A stretch of 64,000 nucleotides of DNA from Elmis aenea (taxonomy: Eukaryota; Arthropoda; Insecta; Coleoptera; Elmidae), in the NCBI GenBank assembly GCA_947652605.1, contig CANTFG010000048.1, forward strand, positions 62,001-126,000. Reading direction: 5' to 3'. The position numbers and the translations under genes were made by a program. The notes beneath the pieces were generated by a model. The model ran no database searches, was not told the origin of the DNA, and saw only the letters and a program-made list of their open reading frames with translations. Of this stretch, positions 1 through 16,600 are shown in pieces (within the stretch, counting starts at the first letter, position 1; every line of letters begins with the position of its first letter).

Positions 1-3000
1 GTATATCACAGGAACAGTTTATCCATCGCCTCTTTACATGAATACAATTGTTTTGCATATGTCTTTCAATGAGCTGGTTTTAATTTTTAATAATTTCCTA
101 AAAATGCCGTGCTTTAGTTAATACATGTGTTCCTTGAGCGACTATTTCGAAACAATTTTAATTATTGATTTGTATATCACAGGAACAGTTTATCCATCGC
201 CTCTTTACATGAATACAATTGTTTTGCATATGTCTTTCAATGAGCTGGTTTTAATTTTTAATAATTTCCTAAAAATACCGTGCTTTAGTTAATACATATG
301 TTCCTTGAGCGACTATTTCGAAACAATTTTAATTATTGATTTGTATATCACAGAAACAGTTTATCCATCGCCACTTTACATGAATACAATTGTTTTGCAT
401 ATGTCTTTTAATGAGCTGGTTTAAATTTTTAATAATTTCCTAAAAATACCGTGCTTTAGTTAATACATATGTTCCTTGAGCGACTATTTCGAAACAATTT
501 TAATTATTGATTTGTATATCACAGAAACAGTTTATCCATCGCCTCTTTACATGAATACAATTGTTTTGCATATGTCTTTCAATGAGTTGGTTTTAATTTT
601 TAATAATTTCCTAAAAATACCGTGCTTTAGTTAATACATGTGTTCCTTGAGCGACTATTTCGAAACAATTTTAATTATTGATTTGTATATCACAGGAACA
701 GTTTATCCATCGCCCCTTTACATGAATACAATTGTTTTGCATATGTCTTTCAATGAGCTGGTTTTAATTTTTAATAATTTCCTAAAAATACCGTGCTTTA
801 GTTAATACATACATATGTTCCTTGAGCGACTATTTCGAAACAATTTTAATTATTGATTTGTATATCACAGGAACAGTTTATCCATCGCCTCTTTACATGA
901 ATACAATTGTTTTGCATATGTCTTTCAATGAGCGGGTTTTAATTTTTAATAATTTCCTAAAAATACCGTGCTTTAGTTAATACATATGTTCCTTGAGCGA
1001 CTATTTCTAAACAATTTTAATTATTGATTTGTATATCACAGGAACAATTTATCCATCGCTTCTTTACATGAATACAATTGTTTTGCATATGTCTTTCAAT
1101 GAGCTGGTTTAAATTTTTAATAATTTCCTAAAAATACCGTGCTTTAGTTAATACATATGTTCCTTGAGCGACTATTTCTAAACAATTTTAATTATTGATT
1201 TGTATATCACAGGAACAGTTTATCCATCGCCTCTTTACATGAATACAATTGTTTTGCATATGTCTTTCAATGAGCTGGTTTTAATTTTTAATAATTTCCT
1301 AAAAATACCGTGCTTTAGTTAATACATATGTTCCTTGAGCGACTATTTCTAAACAATTTTAATTATTGATTTGTATATCACAGGAACAGTTTATCCATCG
1401 CCTCTTTACATGAATACAATTGTTTTGCATATGTCTTTTAATGAGCTGGTTTTAATTTTTAATAATTTCCTAAAAATACCGTGCTTTAGTTAATACATAT
1501 GTTCCTTGAGCGACTATTTCTAAACAATTTTAATTATTAATTTGTATATCACAGGAACAATTTATCCATCGCTTCTTTACATGAATACAATTGTTTTGCA
1601 TATGTCTTTCAATGAGCTGGTTTTAATTTTTAATAATTTCCTAAAAATACCGTGCTTTAGTTAATACATATGTTTCTTGAGCGACTATTTCGAAACAATT
1701 TTAATTATTGATTTGTATATCACAGGAACAGTTTATCCATCGCCTCTTTACATGAATACAATTGTTTTGCATATGTCTTTCAATGAGCTGGTTTTAATTT
1801 TTAATAATTTCCTAAAAATGCCGTGCTTTAGTTAATACATGTGTTCCTTGAGCGACTATTTCAAAACAATTTTAATTATTGATTTGTATATCACAGGAAC
1901 AGTTTATCCATCGCCTCTTTACATGAATACAATTGTTTTGCATATGTCTTTCAATGAGCTGGTTTTAATTTTTAATAATTTCCTAAAAATACCGTGCTTT
2001 AGTTAATACATACATATGTTCCTTGAGCGACTATTTCGAAACAATTTTAATTATTGATTTGTATATCACAGGAACAGTTTATCCATCGCCTCTTTACATG
2101 AATACAATTGTTTTGCATATGTCTTTCAATGAGCGGGTTTTAATTTTTAATAATTTCCTAAAAATACCGTGCTTTAGTTAATACATATGTTCCTTGAGCG
2201 ACTATTTCTTAACAATTTTAATTATTGATTTGTATATCACAGGAACAATTTATCCATCGCTTCTTTACATGAATACAATTGTTTTGCATATGTCTTTCAA
2301 TGAGCTGGTTTTAATTTTTAATAATTTCCTAAAAATACCGTGCTTTAGTTAATACATATGTTCCTTGAGCGACTATTTCGAAACAATTTTAATTATTGAT
2401 TTGTATATCACAGAAACAGTTTATCCATCGCCACTTTACATGAATACAATTGTTTTGCATATGTCTTTTAATGAGCTGGTTTAAATTTTTAATAATTTCC
2501 TAAAAATACCGTGCTTTAGTTAATACATATGTTCCTTGAGCGACTATTTCGAAACAATTTTAATTATTGATTTGTATATCACAGAAACAGTTTATCCATC
2601 GCCTCTTTACATGAATACAATTGTTTTGCATATGTCTTTCAATGAGTTGGTTTTAATTTTTAATAATTTCCTAAAAATACCGTGCTTTAGTTAATACATG
2701 TGTTCCTTGAGCGACTATTTCGAAACAATTTTAATTATTGATTTGTATATCACAGGAACAGTTTATCCATCGCCCCTTTACATGAATACAATTGTTTTGC
2801 ATATGTCTTTCAATGAGCTGGTTTTAATTTTTAATAATTTCCTAAAAATACCGTGCTTTAGTTAATACATACATATGTTCCTTGAGCGACTATTTCGAAA
2901 CAATTTTAATTATTGATTTGTATATCACAGGAACAGTTTATCCATCGCCTCTTTACATGAATACAATTGTTTTGCATATGTCTTTCAATGAGCGGGTTTT

Positions 3001-6000
3001 AATTTTTAATAATTTCCTAAAAATACCGTGCTTTAGTTAATACATATGTTCCTTGAGCGACTATTTCTAAACAATTTTAATTATTGATTTGTATATCACA
3101 GGAACAATTTATCCATCGCTTCTTTACATGAATACAATTGTTTTGCATATGTCTTTCAATGAGCTGGTTTAAATTTTTAATAATTTCCTAAAAATACCGT
3201 GCTTTAGTTAATACATATGTTCCTTGAGCGACTATTTCTAAACAATTTTAATTATTGATTTGTATATCACAGGAACAGTTTATCCATCGCCTCTTTACAT
3301 GAATACAATTGTTTTGCATATGTCTTTCAATGAGCTGGTTTTAATTTTTAATAATTTCCTAAAAATGCCGTGCTTTAGTTAATACATATGTTCCTTGAGC
3401 GACTATTTCTAAACAATTTTAATTATTGATTTGTATATCACAGGAACAGTTTATCCATCGCCTCTTTACATGAATACAATTGTTTTGCGTATGTCTTTCA
3501 ATGGGCTGGTTTTAATTTTTAATAATTTCCTAAAAATACCGTGCTTTAGTTAATACATATGTTCCTTGAGCGACTATTTCGAAACAATTTTAATTATTGA
3601 TTTGTATATCACAGGAACAGTTTATCCATCGCCTCTTTACATGAATACAATTGTTTTGCATATGTCTTTCAATGAGCGGGTTTTAATTTTTAATAATTTC
3701 CTAAAAATGCCGTGCTTTAGTTAATACATGTGTTCCTTGAGCGACTATTTCGAAACAATTTTAATTATTGATTTATATATCACAGGAACAGTTTATCCAT
3801 CGCCTCTTTACATGAATACAATTGTTTTGCATATGTCTTTCAATGAGCTGGTTTTAATTTTTAATAATTTCCTAAAAATACCGTGCTTTAGTTAATACAT
3901 ATATGTTCCTTGAGCGACTATTTCGAAACAATTTTAATTATTGATTTGTATACCACAGGAACAGTTTATCCATCGCCTCTTTACATGAATACAATTGTTT
4001 TGCATATGTCTTTCAATGAGCTGGTTTTAATTTTTAATAATTTCCTAAAAATGCCGTGCTTTAGTTAATACATGTGTTCCTTGAGCGACTATTTCGAAAC
4101 AATTTTAATTATTGATTTGTATATCACAGGAACAGTTTATCCATCGCCTCTTTACATGAATACAATTGTTTTGCATATGTCTTTCAATGAGCTGGTTTTA
4201 ATTTTTAATAATTTCCTAAAAATACCGTGCTTTAGTTAATACATATGTTCCTTGAGCGACTATTTCGAAACAATTTTAATTATTGATTTGTATATCACAG
4301 AAACAGTTTATCCATCGCCTCTTTACATGAATACAATTGTTTTGCATATGTCTTTCAATGAGTTGGTTTTAATTTTTAATAATTTCCTAAAAATACCGTG
4401 CTTTAGTTAATACATGTGTTCCTTGAGCGACTATTTCGAAACAATTTTAATTATTGATTTGTATATCACAGGAACAGTTTATCCATCGCCCCTTTACATG
4501 AATACAATTGTTTTGCATTATGTCTTTCAATGAGCTGGTTTTAATTTTTAATAATTTCCTAAAAATACCGTGCTTTAGTTAATACATACATATGTTCCTT
4601 GAGCGACTATTTCGAAACAATTTTAATTATTGATTTGTATATCACAGGAACAGTTTATCCATCGCCTCTTTACATGAATACAATTGTTTTGCATATGTCT
4701 TTCAATGAGCGGGTTTTAATTTTTAATAATTTCCTAAAAATACCGTGCTTTAGTTAATACATATGTTCCTTGAGCGACTATTTCTAAACAATTTTAATTA
4801 TTGATTTGTATATCACAGGAACAATTTATCCATCGCTTCTTTACATGAATACAATTGTTTTGCATATGTCTTTCAATGAGCTGGTTTAAATTTTTAATAA
4901 TTTCCTAAAAATACCGTGCTTTAGTTAATACATATGTTCCTTGAGCGACTATTTCTAAACAATTTTAATTATTGATTTGTATATCACAGGAACAGTTTAT
5001 CCATCGCCTCTTTACATGAATACAATTGTTTTGCATATGTCTTTCAATGAGCTGGTTTTAATTTTTAATAATTTCCTAAAAATACCGTGCTTTAGTTAAT
5101 ACATATGTTCCTTGAGCGACTATTTCTAAACAATTTTAATTATTGATTTGTATATCACAGGAACAGTTTATCCATCGCCTCTTTACATGAATACAATTGT
5201 TTTGCGTATGTCTTTCAATGGGCTGGTTTTAATTTTTAATAATTTCCTAAAAATACCGTGCTTTAGTTAATACATACATATGTTCCTTGAGCGACTATTT
5301 CTAAACAATTTTAATTATTGATTTGTATATCACAGGAACCGTTTATCCATCGCCTCTTTACATGAATACAATTGTTTTGCATATGTCTTTCAATGAGCTG
5401 GTTTTAATTTTTAATAATTTCCTAAAAATGCCGTGCTTTAGTTAATACATGTGTTCCTTGAGCGACTATTTCGAAACAATTTTAATTATTGATTTATATA
5501 TCACAGGAACAGTTTATCCATCGCCTCTTTACATGAATACAATTGTTTTGCATATGTCTTTCAATGAGCTGGTTTTAATTTTTAATAATTTCCTAAAAAT
5601 ACCGTGCTTTAGTTAATACATATATGTTCCTTGAGCGACTATTTCGAAACAATTTTAATTATTGATTTGTATACCACAGGAACAGTTTATCCATCGCCTC
5701 TTTACATGAATACAATTGTTTTGCATATGTCTTTCAATGAGCTGGTTTTAATTTTTAATAATTTCCTAAAAATGCCGTGCTTTAGTTAATACATGTGTTC
5801 CTTGAGCGACTATTTCGAAACAATTTTAATTATTGATTTGTATATCACAGGAACAGTTTATCCATCGCCTCTTTACATGAATACAATTGTTTTGCATATG
5901 TCTTTCAATGAGCTGGTTTTAATTTTTAATAATTTCCTAAAAATACCGTGCTTTAGTTAATACATATGTTCCTTGAGCGACTATTTCGAAACAATTTTAA

Positions 6001-8581
6001 TTATTGATTTGTATATCACAGGAACAGTTTATCCATCGCCTCTTTACATGAATACAATTGTTTTGCATATGTCTTTTAATGAGCTGGTTTTAATTTTTAA
6101 TAATTTCCTAAAAATACCGTGCTTTAGTTAATACATATGTTCCTTGAGCGACTATTTCTAAACAATTTTAATTATTGATTTGTATATCACAGGAACAATT
6201 TATCCATCGCTTCTTTACATGAATACAATTGTTTTGCATATGTCTTTCAATGAGCTGGTTTTAATTTTTAATAATTTCCTAAAAATACCGTGCTTTAGTT
6301 AATACATATGTTCCTTGAGCGACTATTTCTAAACAATTTTAATTATTGATTTGTATATCACAGGAACAGTTTATCCATCGCCTCTTTACATGAATACAAT
6401 TGTTTTGCATATGTCTTTCAATGAGCTGGTTTTAATTTTTAATAATTTCCTAAAAATACCGTGCTTTAGTTAATACATATGTTCCTTGAGCGACTATTTC
6501 GAAACAATTTCAATTATTGATTTGTATATCACAGAAACAGTTTATCCATCGCCTCTTTACATGAATACAATTGTTTTGCATATGTCTTTCAATGAGCTGG
6601 TTTTAATTTTTAATAATTTCTTAAAAATACCGTGCTTTAGTTAATACATATGTTCCTTGAGCGACTATTTCTAAACAATTTTAATTATTGATTTGTATAT
6701 CACAGGAACAGTTTATCCATCGCCTCTTTACATGAATACAATTGTTTTGCATATGTCTTTCAATGAGCTGGTTTTAATTTTTAATAATTTCCTAAAAATG
6801 CCGTGCTTTAGTTAATACATGTGTTCCTTGAGCGACTATTTCGAAACAATTTTAATTATTGATTTGTATATCACAGGAACAGTTTATCCATCGCCTCTTT
6901 ACATGAATACAATTGTTTTGCATATGTCTTTCAATGAGCTGGTTTTAATTTTTAATAATTTCCTAAAAATACCGTGCTTTAGTTAATACATATGTTCCTT
7001 GAGCGACTATTTCGAAACAATTTTAATTATTGATTTGTATATCACAGAAACAGTTTATCCATCGCCACTTTACATGAATACAATTGTTTTGCATATGTCT
7101 TTTAATGAGCTGGTTTAAATTTTTAATAATTTCCTAAAAATACCGTGCTTTAGTTAATACATATGTTCCTTGAGCGACTATTTCGAAACAATTTTAATTA
7201 TTGATTTGTATATCACAGAAACAGTTTATCCATCGCCTCTTTACATGAATACAATTGTTTTGCATATGTCTTTCAATGAGTTGGTTTTAATTTTTAATAA
7301 TTTCCTAAAAATACCGTGCTTTAGTTAATACATGTGTTCCTTGAGCGACTATTTCGAAACAATTTTAATTATTGATTTGTATATCACAGGAACAGTTTAT
7401 CCATCGCCCCTTTACATGAATACAATTGTTTTGCATATGTCTTTCAATGAGCTGGTTTTAATTTTTAATAATTTCCTAAAAATACCGTGCTTTAGTTAAT
7501 ACATACATATGTTCCTTGAGCGACTATTTCGAAACAATTTTAATTATTGATTTGTATATCACAGGAACAGTTTATCCATCGCCTCTTTACATGAATACAA
7601 TTGTTTTGCATATGTCTTTCAATGAGCGGGTTTTAATTTTTAATAATTTCCTAAAAATACCGTGCTTTAGTTAATACATATGTTCCTTGAGCGACTATTT
7701 CTAAACAATTTTAATTATTGATTTGTATATCACAGGAACAATTTATCCATCGCTTCTTTACATGAATACAATTGTTTTGCATATGTCTTTCAATGAGCTG
7801 GTTTAAATTTTTAATAATTTCCTAAAAATACCGTGCTTTAGTTAATACATATGTTCCTTGAGCGACTATTTCTAAACAATTTTAATTATTGATTTGTATA
7901 TCACAGGAACAGTTTATCCATCGCCTCTTTACATGAATACAATTGTTTTGCATATGTCTTTCAATGAGCTGGTTTTAATTTTTAATAATTTCCTAAAAAT
8001 ACCGTGCTTTAGTTAATACATATGTTCCTTGAGCGACTATTTCTAAACAATTTTAATTATTGATTTGTATATCACAGGAACAGTTTATCCATCGCCTCTT
8101 TACATGAATACAATTGTTTTGCGTATGTCTTTCAATGGGCTGGTTTTAATTTTTAATAATTTCCTAAAAATACCGTGCTTTAGTTAATACATATGTTCCT
8201 TGAGCGACTATTTCTAAACAATTTTAATTATTGATTTGTATATCACAGGAACCGTTTATCCATCGCCTCTTTACATGAATACAATTGTTTTGCATATGTC
8301 TTTCAATGAGCTGGTTTTAATTTTTAATAATTTCCTAAAAATGCCGTGCTTTAGTTAATACATGTGTTCCTTGAGCGACTATTTCGAAACAATTTTAATT
8401 ATTGATTTATATATCACAGGAACAGTTTATCCATCGCCTCTTTACATGAATACAATTGTTTTGCATATGTCTTTCAATGAGCTGGTTTTAATTTTTAATA
8501 ATTTCCTAAAAATACCGTGCTTTAGTTAATACATATATGTTCCTTGAGCGACTATTTCGAAACAATTTTAATTATTGATTT

Positions 8582-10665
8582 GTATACCACAGGAACAGTT
8601 TATCCATCGCCTCTTTACATGAATACAATTGTTTTGCATATGTCTTTCAATGAGCTGGTTTTAATTTTTAATAATTTCCTAAAAATGCCGTGCTTTAGTT
8701 AATACATGTGTTCCTTGAGCGACTATTTCGAAACAATTTTAATTATTGATTTGTATATCACAGGAACAGTTTATCCATCGCCTCTTTACATGAATACAAT
8801 TGTTTTGCATATGTCTTTCAATGAGCTGGTTTTAATTTTTAATAATTTCCTAAAAATACCGTGCTTTAGTTAATACATATGTTCCTTGAGCGACTATTTC
8901 GAAACAATTTTAATTATTGATTTGTATATCACAGGAACAGTTTATCCATCGCCTCTTTACATGAATACAATTGTTTTGCATATGTCTTTTAATGAGCTGG
9001 TTTTAATTTTTAATAATTTCCTAAAAATACCGTGCTTTAGTTAATACATATGTTCCTTGAGCGACTATTTCTAAACAATTTTAATTATTAATTTGTATAT
9101 CACAGGAACAATTTATCCATCGCTTCTTTACATGAATACAATTGTTTTGCATATGTCTTTCAATGAGCTGGTTTTAATTTTTAATAATTTCCTAAAAATA
9201 CCGTGCTTTAGTTAATACATATGTTTCTTGAGCGACTATTTCGAAACAATTTTAATTATTGATTTGTATATCACAGGAACAGTTTATCCATCGCCTCTTT
9301 ACATGAATACAATTGTTTTGCATATGTCTTTCAATGAGCTGGTTTTAATTTTTAATAATTTCCTAAAAATGCCGTGCTTTAGTTAATACATGTGTTCCTT
9401 GAGCGACTATTTCAAAACAATTTTAATTATTGATTTGTATATCACAGGAACAGTTTATCCATCGCCTCTTTACATGAATACAATTGTTTTGCATATGTCT
9501 TTCAATGAGCTGGTTTTAATTTTTAATAATTTCCTAAAAATACCGTGCTTTAGTTAATACATACATATGTTCCTTGAGCGACTATTTCGAAACAATTTTA
9601 ATTATTGATTTGTATATCACAGGAACAGTTTATCCATCGCCTCTTTACATGAATACAATTGTTTTGCATATGTCTTTCAATGAGCGGGTTTTAATTTTTA
9701 ATAATTTCCTAAAAATACCGTGCTTTAGTTAATACATATGTTCCTTGAGCGACTATTTCTAAACAATTTTAATTATTGATTTGTATATCACAGGAACAAT
9801 TTATCCATCGCTTCTTTACATGAATACAATTGTTTTGCATATGTCTTTCAATGAGCTGGTTTTAATTTTTAATAATTTCCTAAAAATACCGTGCTTTAGT
9901 TAATACATATGTTCCTTGAGCGACTATTTCTAAACAATTTTAATTATTGATTTGTATATCACAGGAACAGTTTATCCATCGCCTTTTTACATGAATACAA
10001 TTGTTTTGCATATGTCTTTCAATGAGCTGGTTTTAATTTTTAATAATTTCCTAAAAATACCGTGCTTTAGTTAATACATATGTTCCTTGAGCGACTATTT
10101 CGAAACAATTTCAATTATTGATTTGTATATCACAGAAACAGTTTATCCATCGCCTCTTTACATGAATACAATTGTTTTGCATATGTCTTTCAATGAGCTG
10201 GTTTTAATTTTTAATAATTTCCTAAAAATACCGTGCTTTAGTTAATACATATGTTCCTTGAGCGACTATTTCTAAACAATTTTAATTATTGATTTGTATA
10301 TCACAGGAACAGTTTATCCATCGCCTCTTTACATGAATACAATTGTTTTGCATATGTCTTTCAATGAGCTGGTTTTAATTTTTAATAATTTCCTAAAAAT
10401 GCCGTGCTTTAGTTAATACATGTGTTCCTTGAGCGACTATTTCGAAACAATTTTAATTATTGATTTGTATATCACAGGAACAGTTTATCCATCGCCTCTT
10501 TACATGAATACAATTGTTTTGCATATGTCTTTCAATGAGCTGGTTTTAATTTTTAATAATTTCCTAAAAATACCGTGCTTTAGTTAATACATATGTTCCT
10601 TGAGCGACTATTTCGAAACAATTTTAATTATTGATTTGTATATCACAGAAACAGTTTATCCATCG
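8582..10665 (+). repeat. Higher-order block of the satellite, copy 1
   Basis: The block begins at the rare monomer variant GTATACCAC (8582) and runs to the rare variant CGCCACTT (G at 10665), 2083 bp later. In between come, in order: an ATGCCG/ACATGTG monomer, a plain monomer, a CTTTTAATG monomer, a CGCTTCT monomer followed by ATGTTTCTT, an ATGCCG monomer ending TTTCAAAAC, a 175-bp monomer, a GAGCGGG monomer, a CGCTTCT monomer and further types. The same order recurs in two other places, which defines a higher-order unit within the array. Confidence 0.85.
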
Positions 10666-13600
10666 CCACTTTACATGAATACAATTGTTTTGCATATGTC
10701 TTTTAATGAGCTGGTTTAAATTTTTAATAATTTCCTAAAAATACCGTGCTTTAGTTAATACATATGTTCCTTGAGCGACTATTTCGAAACAATTTTAATT
10801 ATTGATTTGTATATCACAGAAACAGTTTATCCATCGCCTCTTTACATGAATACAATTGTTTTGCATATGTCTTTCAATGAGTTGGTTTTAATTTTTAATA
10901 ATTTCCTAAAAATACCGTGCTTTAGTTAATACATGTGTTCCTTGAGCGACTATTTCGAAACAATTTTAATTATTGATTTGTATATCACAGGAACAGTTTA
11001 TCCATCGCCTCTTTACATGAATACAATTGTTTTGCATATGTCTTTCAATGAGCTGGTTTTAATTTTTAATAATTTCCTAAAAATACCGTGCTTTAGTTAA
11101 TACATACATATGTTCCTTGAGCGACTATTTCGAAACAATTTTAATTATTGATTTGTATATCACAGGAACAGTTTATCCATCGCCTCTTTACATGAATACA
11201 ATTGTTTTGCATATGTCTTTCAATGAGCTGGTTTTAATTTTTAATAATTTCCTAAAAATACCGTGCTTTAGTTAATACATATGTTCCTTGAGCGACTATT
11301 TCTAAACAATTTTAATTATTGATTTGTATATCACAGGAACAGTTTATCCATCGCCTCTTTACATGAATACAATTGTTTTGCATATGTCTTTCAATGAGCT
11401 GGTTTTAATTTTTAATAATTTCCTAAAAATGCCGTGCTTTAGTTAATACATGTGTTCCTTGAGCGACTATTTCGAAACAATTTTAATTATTGATTTGTAT
11501 ATCACAGGAACAGTTTATCCATCGCCTCTTTACATGAATACAATTGTTTTGCATATGTCTTTCAATGAGCTGGTTTTAATTTTTAATAATTTCCTAAAAA
11601 TACCGTGCTTTAGTTAATACATATGTTCCTTGAGCGACTATTTCGAAACAATTTTAATTATTGATTTGTATATCACAGAAACAGTTTATCCATCGCCACT
11701 TTACATGAATACAATTGTTTTGCATATGTCTTTTAATGAGCTGGTTTAAATTTTTAATAATTTCCTAAAAATACCGTGCTTTAGTTAATACATATGTTCC
11801 TTGAGCGACTATTTCGAAACAATTTTAATTATTGATTTGTATATCACAGAAACAGTTTATCCATCGCCTCTTTACATGAATACAATTGTTTTGCATATGT
11901 CTTTCAATGAGTTGGTTTTAATTTTTAATAATTTCCTAAAAATACCGTGCTTTAGTTAATACATGTGTTCCTTGAGCGACTATTTCGAAACAATTTTAAT
12001 TATTGATTTGTATATCACAGGAACAGTTTATCCATCGCCTCTTTACATGAATACAATTGTTTTGCATATGTCTTTCAATGAGCTGGTTTTAATTTTTAAT
12101 AATTTCCTAAAAATACCGTGCTTTAGTTAATACATACATATGTTCCTTGAGCGACTATTTCGAAACAATTTTAATTATTGATTTGTATATCACAGGAACA
12201 GTTTATCCATCGCCTCTTTACATGAATACAATTGTTTTGCATATGTCTTTCAATGAGCGGGTTTTAATTTTTAATAATTTCCTAAAAATACCGTGCTTTA
12301 GTTAATACATATGTTCCTTGAGCGACTATTTCTAAACAATTTTAATTATTGATTTGTATATCACAGGAACAATTTATCCATCGCTTCTTTACATGAATAC
12401 AATTGTTTTGCATATGTCTTTCAATGAGCTGGTTTAAATTTTTAATAATTTCCTAAAAATACCGTGCTTTAGTTAATACATATGTTCCTTGAGCGACTAT
12501 TTCTAAACAATTTTAATTATTGATTTGTATATCACAGGAACAGTTTATCCATCGCCTCTTTACATGAATACAATTGTTTTGCATATGTCTTTCAATGAGC
12601 TGGTTTTAATTTTTACTAATTTCCTAAAAATACCGTGCTTTAGTTAATACATATGTTCCTTGAGCGACTATTTCTAAACAATTTTAATTATTGATTTGTA
12701 TATCACAGGAACAGTTTATCCATCGCCTCTTTACATGAATACAATTGTTTTGCATATGTCTTTCAATGAGCTGGTTTTAATTTTTAATAATTTCCTAAAA
12801 ATGCCGTGCTTTAGTTAATACATGTGTTCCTTGAGCGACTATTTCGAAACAATTTTAATTATTGATTTGTATATCACAGGAACAGTTTATCCATCGCCTC
12901 TTTACATGAATACAATTGTTTTGCATATGTCTTTCAATGAGCTGGTTTTAATTTTTAATAATTTCCTAAAAATACCGTGCTTTAGTTAATACATATGTTC
13001 CTTGAGCGACTATTTCGAAACAATTTTAATTATTGATTTGTATATCACAGAAACAGTTTATCCATCGCCACTTTACATGAATACAATTGTTTTGCATATG
13101 TCTTTTAATGAGCTGGTTTAAATTTTTAATAATTTCCTAAAAATACCGTGCTTTAGTTAATACATATGTTCCTTGAGCGACTATTTCGAAACAATTTTAA
13201 TTATTGATTTGTATATCACAGAAACAGTTTATCCATCGCCTCTTTACATGAATACAATTGTTTTGCATATGTCTTTCAATGAGCTGGTTTTAATTTTTAA
13301 TAATTTCCTAAAAATACCGTGCTTTAGTTAATACATATGTTCCTTGAGCGACTATTTCTAAACAATTTTAATTATTGATTTGTATATCACAGGAACAATT
13401 TATCCATCGCTTCTTTACATGAATACAATTGTTTTGCATATGTCTTTCAATGAGCTGGTTTTAATTTTTAATAATTTCCTAAAAATACCGTGCTTTAGTT
13501 AATACATATGTTCCTTGAGCGACTATTTCTAAACAATTTTAATTATTGATTTGTATATCACAGGAACAGTTTATCCATCGCTTTTTTACATGAATACAAT

Positions 13601-16600
13601 TGTTTTGCATATGTCTTTCAATGAGCTGGTTTTAATTTTTAATAATTTCCTAAATATACCGTGCTTTAGTTAATACATATGTTCCTTGAGCGACTATTTC
13701 TAAACAATTTTAATTATTGATTTGTATATCACAGGAACAGTTTATCCATCGCCTCTTTACATGAATACAATTGTTTTGCATATGTCTTTCAATGAGCTGG
13801 TTTTAATTTTTAATAATTTTCTAAAAATACCGTGCTTTAGTTAATACATATGTTCCTTGAACGACTATTTCTAAACAATTTTAATTATTGATTTGTATAT
13901 CACAGGAACAGTTTATCCATCGCCTCTTTACATGAATACAATTGTTTTGCATATGTCTTTCAAAGAGCTGGTTTTAATTTTTAATAGTTTCCTAAAAATA
14001 CCGTGCTTTAGTTAATACATATGTTTCTTGAGCGACTATTTCGAAACAATTTCAATTATTGATTTGTATATCACAGGAACAGTTTATCCATCGCCTCTTT
14101 ACATGAATACAATTGTTTTGCATATGTCTTTCAATGAGCTGGTTTTAATTTTTAATAATTTCCTAAAAATACCGTGCTTTAGTTAATACATATGTTCCTT
14201 GAGCGACTATTTTGAAACAATTTTAATTATTGATTTGTATATCACAGAAACAGTTTATCCATCGCCTCTTTACATGAATACAATTGTTTTGCGTATGTCT
14301 TTCAATGGGCTGGTTTTAATTTTTAATAATTTCCTAAAAATACCGTGCTTTAGTTAATACATATGTTCCTTGAGCGACTATTTCTAAACAATTTTAATTA
14401 TTGATTTGTATATCACAGGAACAGTTTATCCATCGCCTCTTTACATGAATACAATTGTTTTGCATATGTCTTTCAATGAGCTGGTTTTAATTTTTAATAA
14501 TTTCCTAAAAATGCCGTGCTTTAGTTAATACATGTGTTCCTTGAGCGACTATTTCTAAACAATTTTAATTATTGATTTGTATATCACAGGAACAGTTTAT
14601 CCATCGCTTTTTTACATGAATACAATTGTTTTGCATATGTCTTTCAATGAGCTGGTTTTAATTTTTAATAATTTCCTAAAAATACCGTGCTTTAGTTAAT
14701 ACATATGTTCCTTGAGCGACTATTTCGAAACAATTTTAATTATTGATTTGTATATCACAGGAACAGTTTATCCATCGCCTCTTTACATGAATACAATTGT
14801 TTTGCATATGTCTTTCAATGAGCTGGTTTTAATTTTTAATAATTTTCTAAAAATACCGTGCTTTAGTTAATACATATGTTCCTTGAGCGACTATTTCTAA
14901 ACAATTTTAATTATTGATTTGTATATCACAGGAACAGTTTATCCATCGCCTCTTTACATGAATACAATTGTTTTGCATATGTCTTTCAAAGAGCTGGTTT
15001 TAATTTTTAATAGTTTCCTAAAAATACCGTGCTTTAGTTAATACATATGTTTCTTGAGCGACTATTTCGAAACAATTTCAATTATTGATTTGTATATCAC
15101 AGAAACAGTTTATCCATCGCCTCTTTACATGAATACAATTGTTTTGCATATGTCTTTCAATGAGCTGGTTTTAATTTTTAATAATTTCCTAAAAATACCG
15201 TGCTTTAGTTAATACATATGTTCCTTGAGCGACTATTTCGAAACAATTTTAATTATTGATTTGTATATCACAGAAACAGTTTATCCATCGCCTCTTTACA
15301 TGAATACAATTGTTTTGCATATGTCTTTCAATGAGCTGGTTTTAATTTTTAATAATTTCCTAAAAATACCGTGCTTTAGTTAATACATATATGTTCCTTG
15401 AGCGACTATTTCGAAACAATTTCAATTATTGATTTGTATACCACAGGAACAGTTTATCCATCGCCTCTTTACATGAATACAATTGTTTTGCATATGTCTT
15501 TCAATGAGCTGGTTTTAATTTTTAATAATTTCCTAAAAATGCCGTGCTTTAGTTAATACATGTGTTCCTTGAGCGACTATTTCGAAACAATTTTAATTAT
15601 TGATTTGTATATCACAGGAACAGTTTATCCATCGCCTCTTTACATGAATACAATTGTTTTGCATATGTCTTTCAATGAGCTGGTTTAAATTTTTAATAAT
15701 TTCCTAAAAATACCGTGCTTTAGTTAATACATATGTTCCTTGAGCGACTATTTCGAAACAATTTTAATTATTGATTTGTATATCACAGGAACAGTTTATC
15801 CATCGCCTCTTTACATGAATACAATTGTTTTGCATATGTCTTTTAATGAGCTGGTTTTAATTTTTAATAATTTCCTAAAAATACCGTGCTTTAGTTAATA
15901 CATATGTTCCTTGAGCGACTATTTCTAAACAATTTTAATTATTAATTTGTATATCACAGGAACAATTTATCCATCGCTTCTTTACATGAATACAATTGTT
16001 TTGCATATGTCTTTCAATGAGCTGGTTTTAATTTTTAATAATTTCCTAAAAATACCGTGCTTTAGTTAATACATATGTTTCTTGAGCGACTATTTCGAAA
16101 CAATTTTAATTATTGATTTGTATATCACAGGAACAGTTTATCCATCGCCTCTTTACATGAATACAATTGTTTTGCATATGTCTTTCAATAAGCTGGTTTT
16201 AATTTTTAATAATTTCCTAAAAATGCCGTGCTTTAGTTAATACATGTGTTCCTTGAGCGACTATTTCAAAACAATTTTAATTATTGATTTGTATATCACA
16301 GGAACAGTTTATCCATCGCCTCTTTACATGAATACAATTGTTTTGCATATGTCTTTCAATGAGCTGGTTTTAATTTTTAATAATTTCCTAAAAATACCGT
16401 GCTTTAGTTAATACATACATATGTTCCTTGAGCGACTATTTCGAAACAATTTTAATTATTGATTTGTATATCACAGGAACAGTTTATCCATCGCCTCTTT
16501 ACATGAATACACTTGTTTTGCATATGTCTTTCAATGAGCGGGTTTTAATTTTTAATATATTCCTAAAAATACCGTGCTTTAGTTAATACATATGTTTCTT